From positions 1 to 61,283 of the forward strand of contig NZ_JSYL01000014.1 of the NCBI RefSeq assembly GCF_000812865.1: a DNA stretch of 61,283 nucleotides. Direction: 5' to 3'. Of the stretch, positions 61,120-61,283 are shown piece by piece. The DNA comes from Kaistella jeonii. Lineage in GTDB: Bacteria; Bacteroidota; Bacteroidia; Flavobacteriales; Weeksellaceae. The notes beneath the pieces are model-generated. The model was not told the origin of the DNA, did no database searches, and saw nothing but the letters and a program-made list of their open reading frames with translations. Positions within the stretch are counted from its first letter, which is position 1, and every line of letters starts with the position of its first letter. The translations under genes were made by a program, and so were the position numbers.

Positions 61120-61152
61120 CCGTCTCAAAATAAAATTTGAGGCGGTTTTTTT
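61120..61152. terminator. Hairpin with T tract, possibly near an IS end
   Basis: CCGTCTCAAA / TTTGAGGCGG is a 10-bp stem with one G:T-type mismatch followed by T7. It may end a transcript of the zinc-ribbon gene or belong to the IS1182-like element beyond; the sequence does not decide. Confidence 0.55.
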
Positions 61153-61211
61153 ATTTTGTTTTACAAGACGCTAAATTGTTGATTATAATGTTCTTTTTTA
61201 GAATTGTCTAA

Positions 61212-61236
61212 AAAAGTGCTCCTTTTAGGCACTTTT
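61212..61236. terminator. Hairpin at the end of the IS1182-like transposase gene
   Basis: An 8-bp perfect inverted repeat AAAAGTGC / GCACTTTT with a nine-base loop spans the transposase stop codon. Confidence 0.55.
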
Positions 61237-61283
61237 CTTCCTTAGATTGTGTGCTAAAGCGTGTAATCCGAACTCTAGTTCTG
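61225..61283 (-). mobile_element. C-terminal end of an IS1182-like transposase (partial)
   Basis: On the minus strand the last 59 bases encode ELEFGLHALAHNLRKKSA and a stop at 61225-61227. GLHALAHNLRK is the typical end of IS1182-family (DDE) transposases, recognised from memory of the family. The catalytic part lies outside the window. Confidence 0.72.

Noticed and set aside
1..61283. Composite transposon spanning the whole window
   Set aside because: The two edge IS ends belong to different families and the interval holds many core genes (rel, pheS, secG, prfC, recR).
1..61283. tRNA, rRNA, tmRNA or known riboswitch
   Set aside because: No cloverleaf-like or conserved RNA signature was recognised by eye; a covariance-model scan would be the decisive check.

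Overview
The window is A+T-rich bacterial chromosome from a member of the Bacteroidota, most likely class Flavobacteriia and probably a Chryseobacterium/Kaistella-like Weeksellaceae. The evidence is a protein with a type IX secretion C-terminal sorting tail, many start-proximal promoters matching the Bacteroidota TAnnTTTG -7 box, few Shine-Dalgarno-like leaders, and typical flavobacterial families (DUF4197, DUF493, DUF3108, DUF5916, DUF3667, DUF3891, LURP-one-like). Genus assignment is inference. No rRNA or tRNA gene was recognised.

Layout. Both edges are IS debris or IS ends: an IS982-like transposase C-terminus at 2-154 and, at 61225-61283, the C-terminus of an IS1182-like transposase on the other strand. 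190-13739 holds envelope and metabolic genes: lipoprotein, epimerase, ArsC-like protein, deoxynucleoside kinase, glutaminyl cyclase, M1 peptidase, histidine kinase, PBP4 and a T9SS-secreted protein. 14116-19067 holds core genes (relA/spoT, nhaA, a BrkB/YihY protein, rlmH). 19155-21535 is an accessory block: thirteen 21-bp tandem repeats followed by a tight three-gene unit (HipA-like kinase, DUF3037 protein, Mrr-type endonuclease). 21636-34898 is mostly core: a UvrD/PcrA helicase, a PAS histidine kinase with response regulator, secG, a four-gene overlapping glycan operon, recR, pepD and an SDR. A broken DUF4256 gene lies at 35090-35590, followed by a ferredoxin/ferredoxin reductase pair, DUF3108 and DUF5916 envelope proteins, pheS, rdgB, a CPBP protease, a PemK-type toxin-antitoxin pair and prfC. 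46151-52674 has membrane proteins and fatty-acid activation/oxidation genes. 52796-56293 is a single-chain restriction-modification enzyme carrying two kinds of in-frame repeats and an in-frame copy of a dispersed short repeat. The remainder holds small membrane proteins, a serine hydrolase, a DUF3891 protein and a zinc-ribbon protein.

How the genes work together. The core genes cover stringent response, pH and Na+ homeostasis, ribosome maturation, protein export, DNA repair and translation. The accessory content is defence- or conflict-like: the kinase/DUF3037/Mrr unit, the PemK pair and the restriction-modification enzyme. The window is also rich in short tandem DNA: two 21-bp minisatellites, a 24-bp triple repeat, and 7-bp repeats at four places. 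The strongest candidates for something new are the HipA-like/DUF3037/Mrr unit next to its minisatellite and the repeat-laden modification enzyme.
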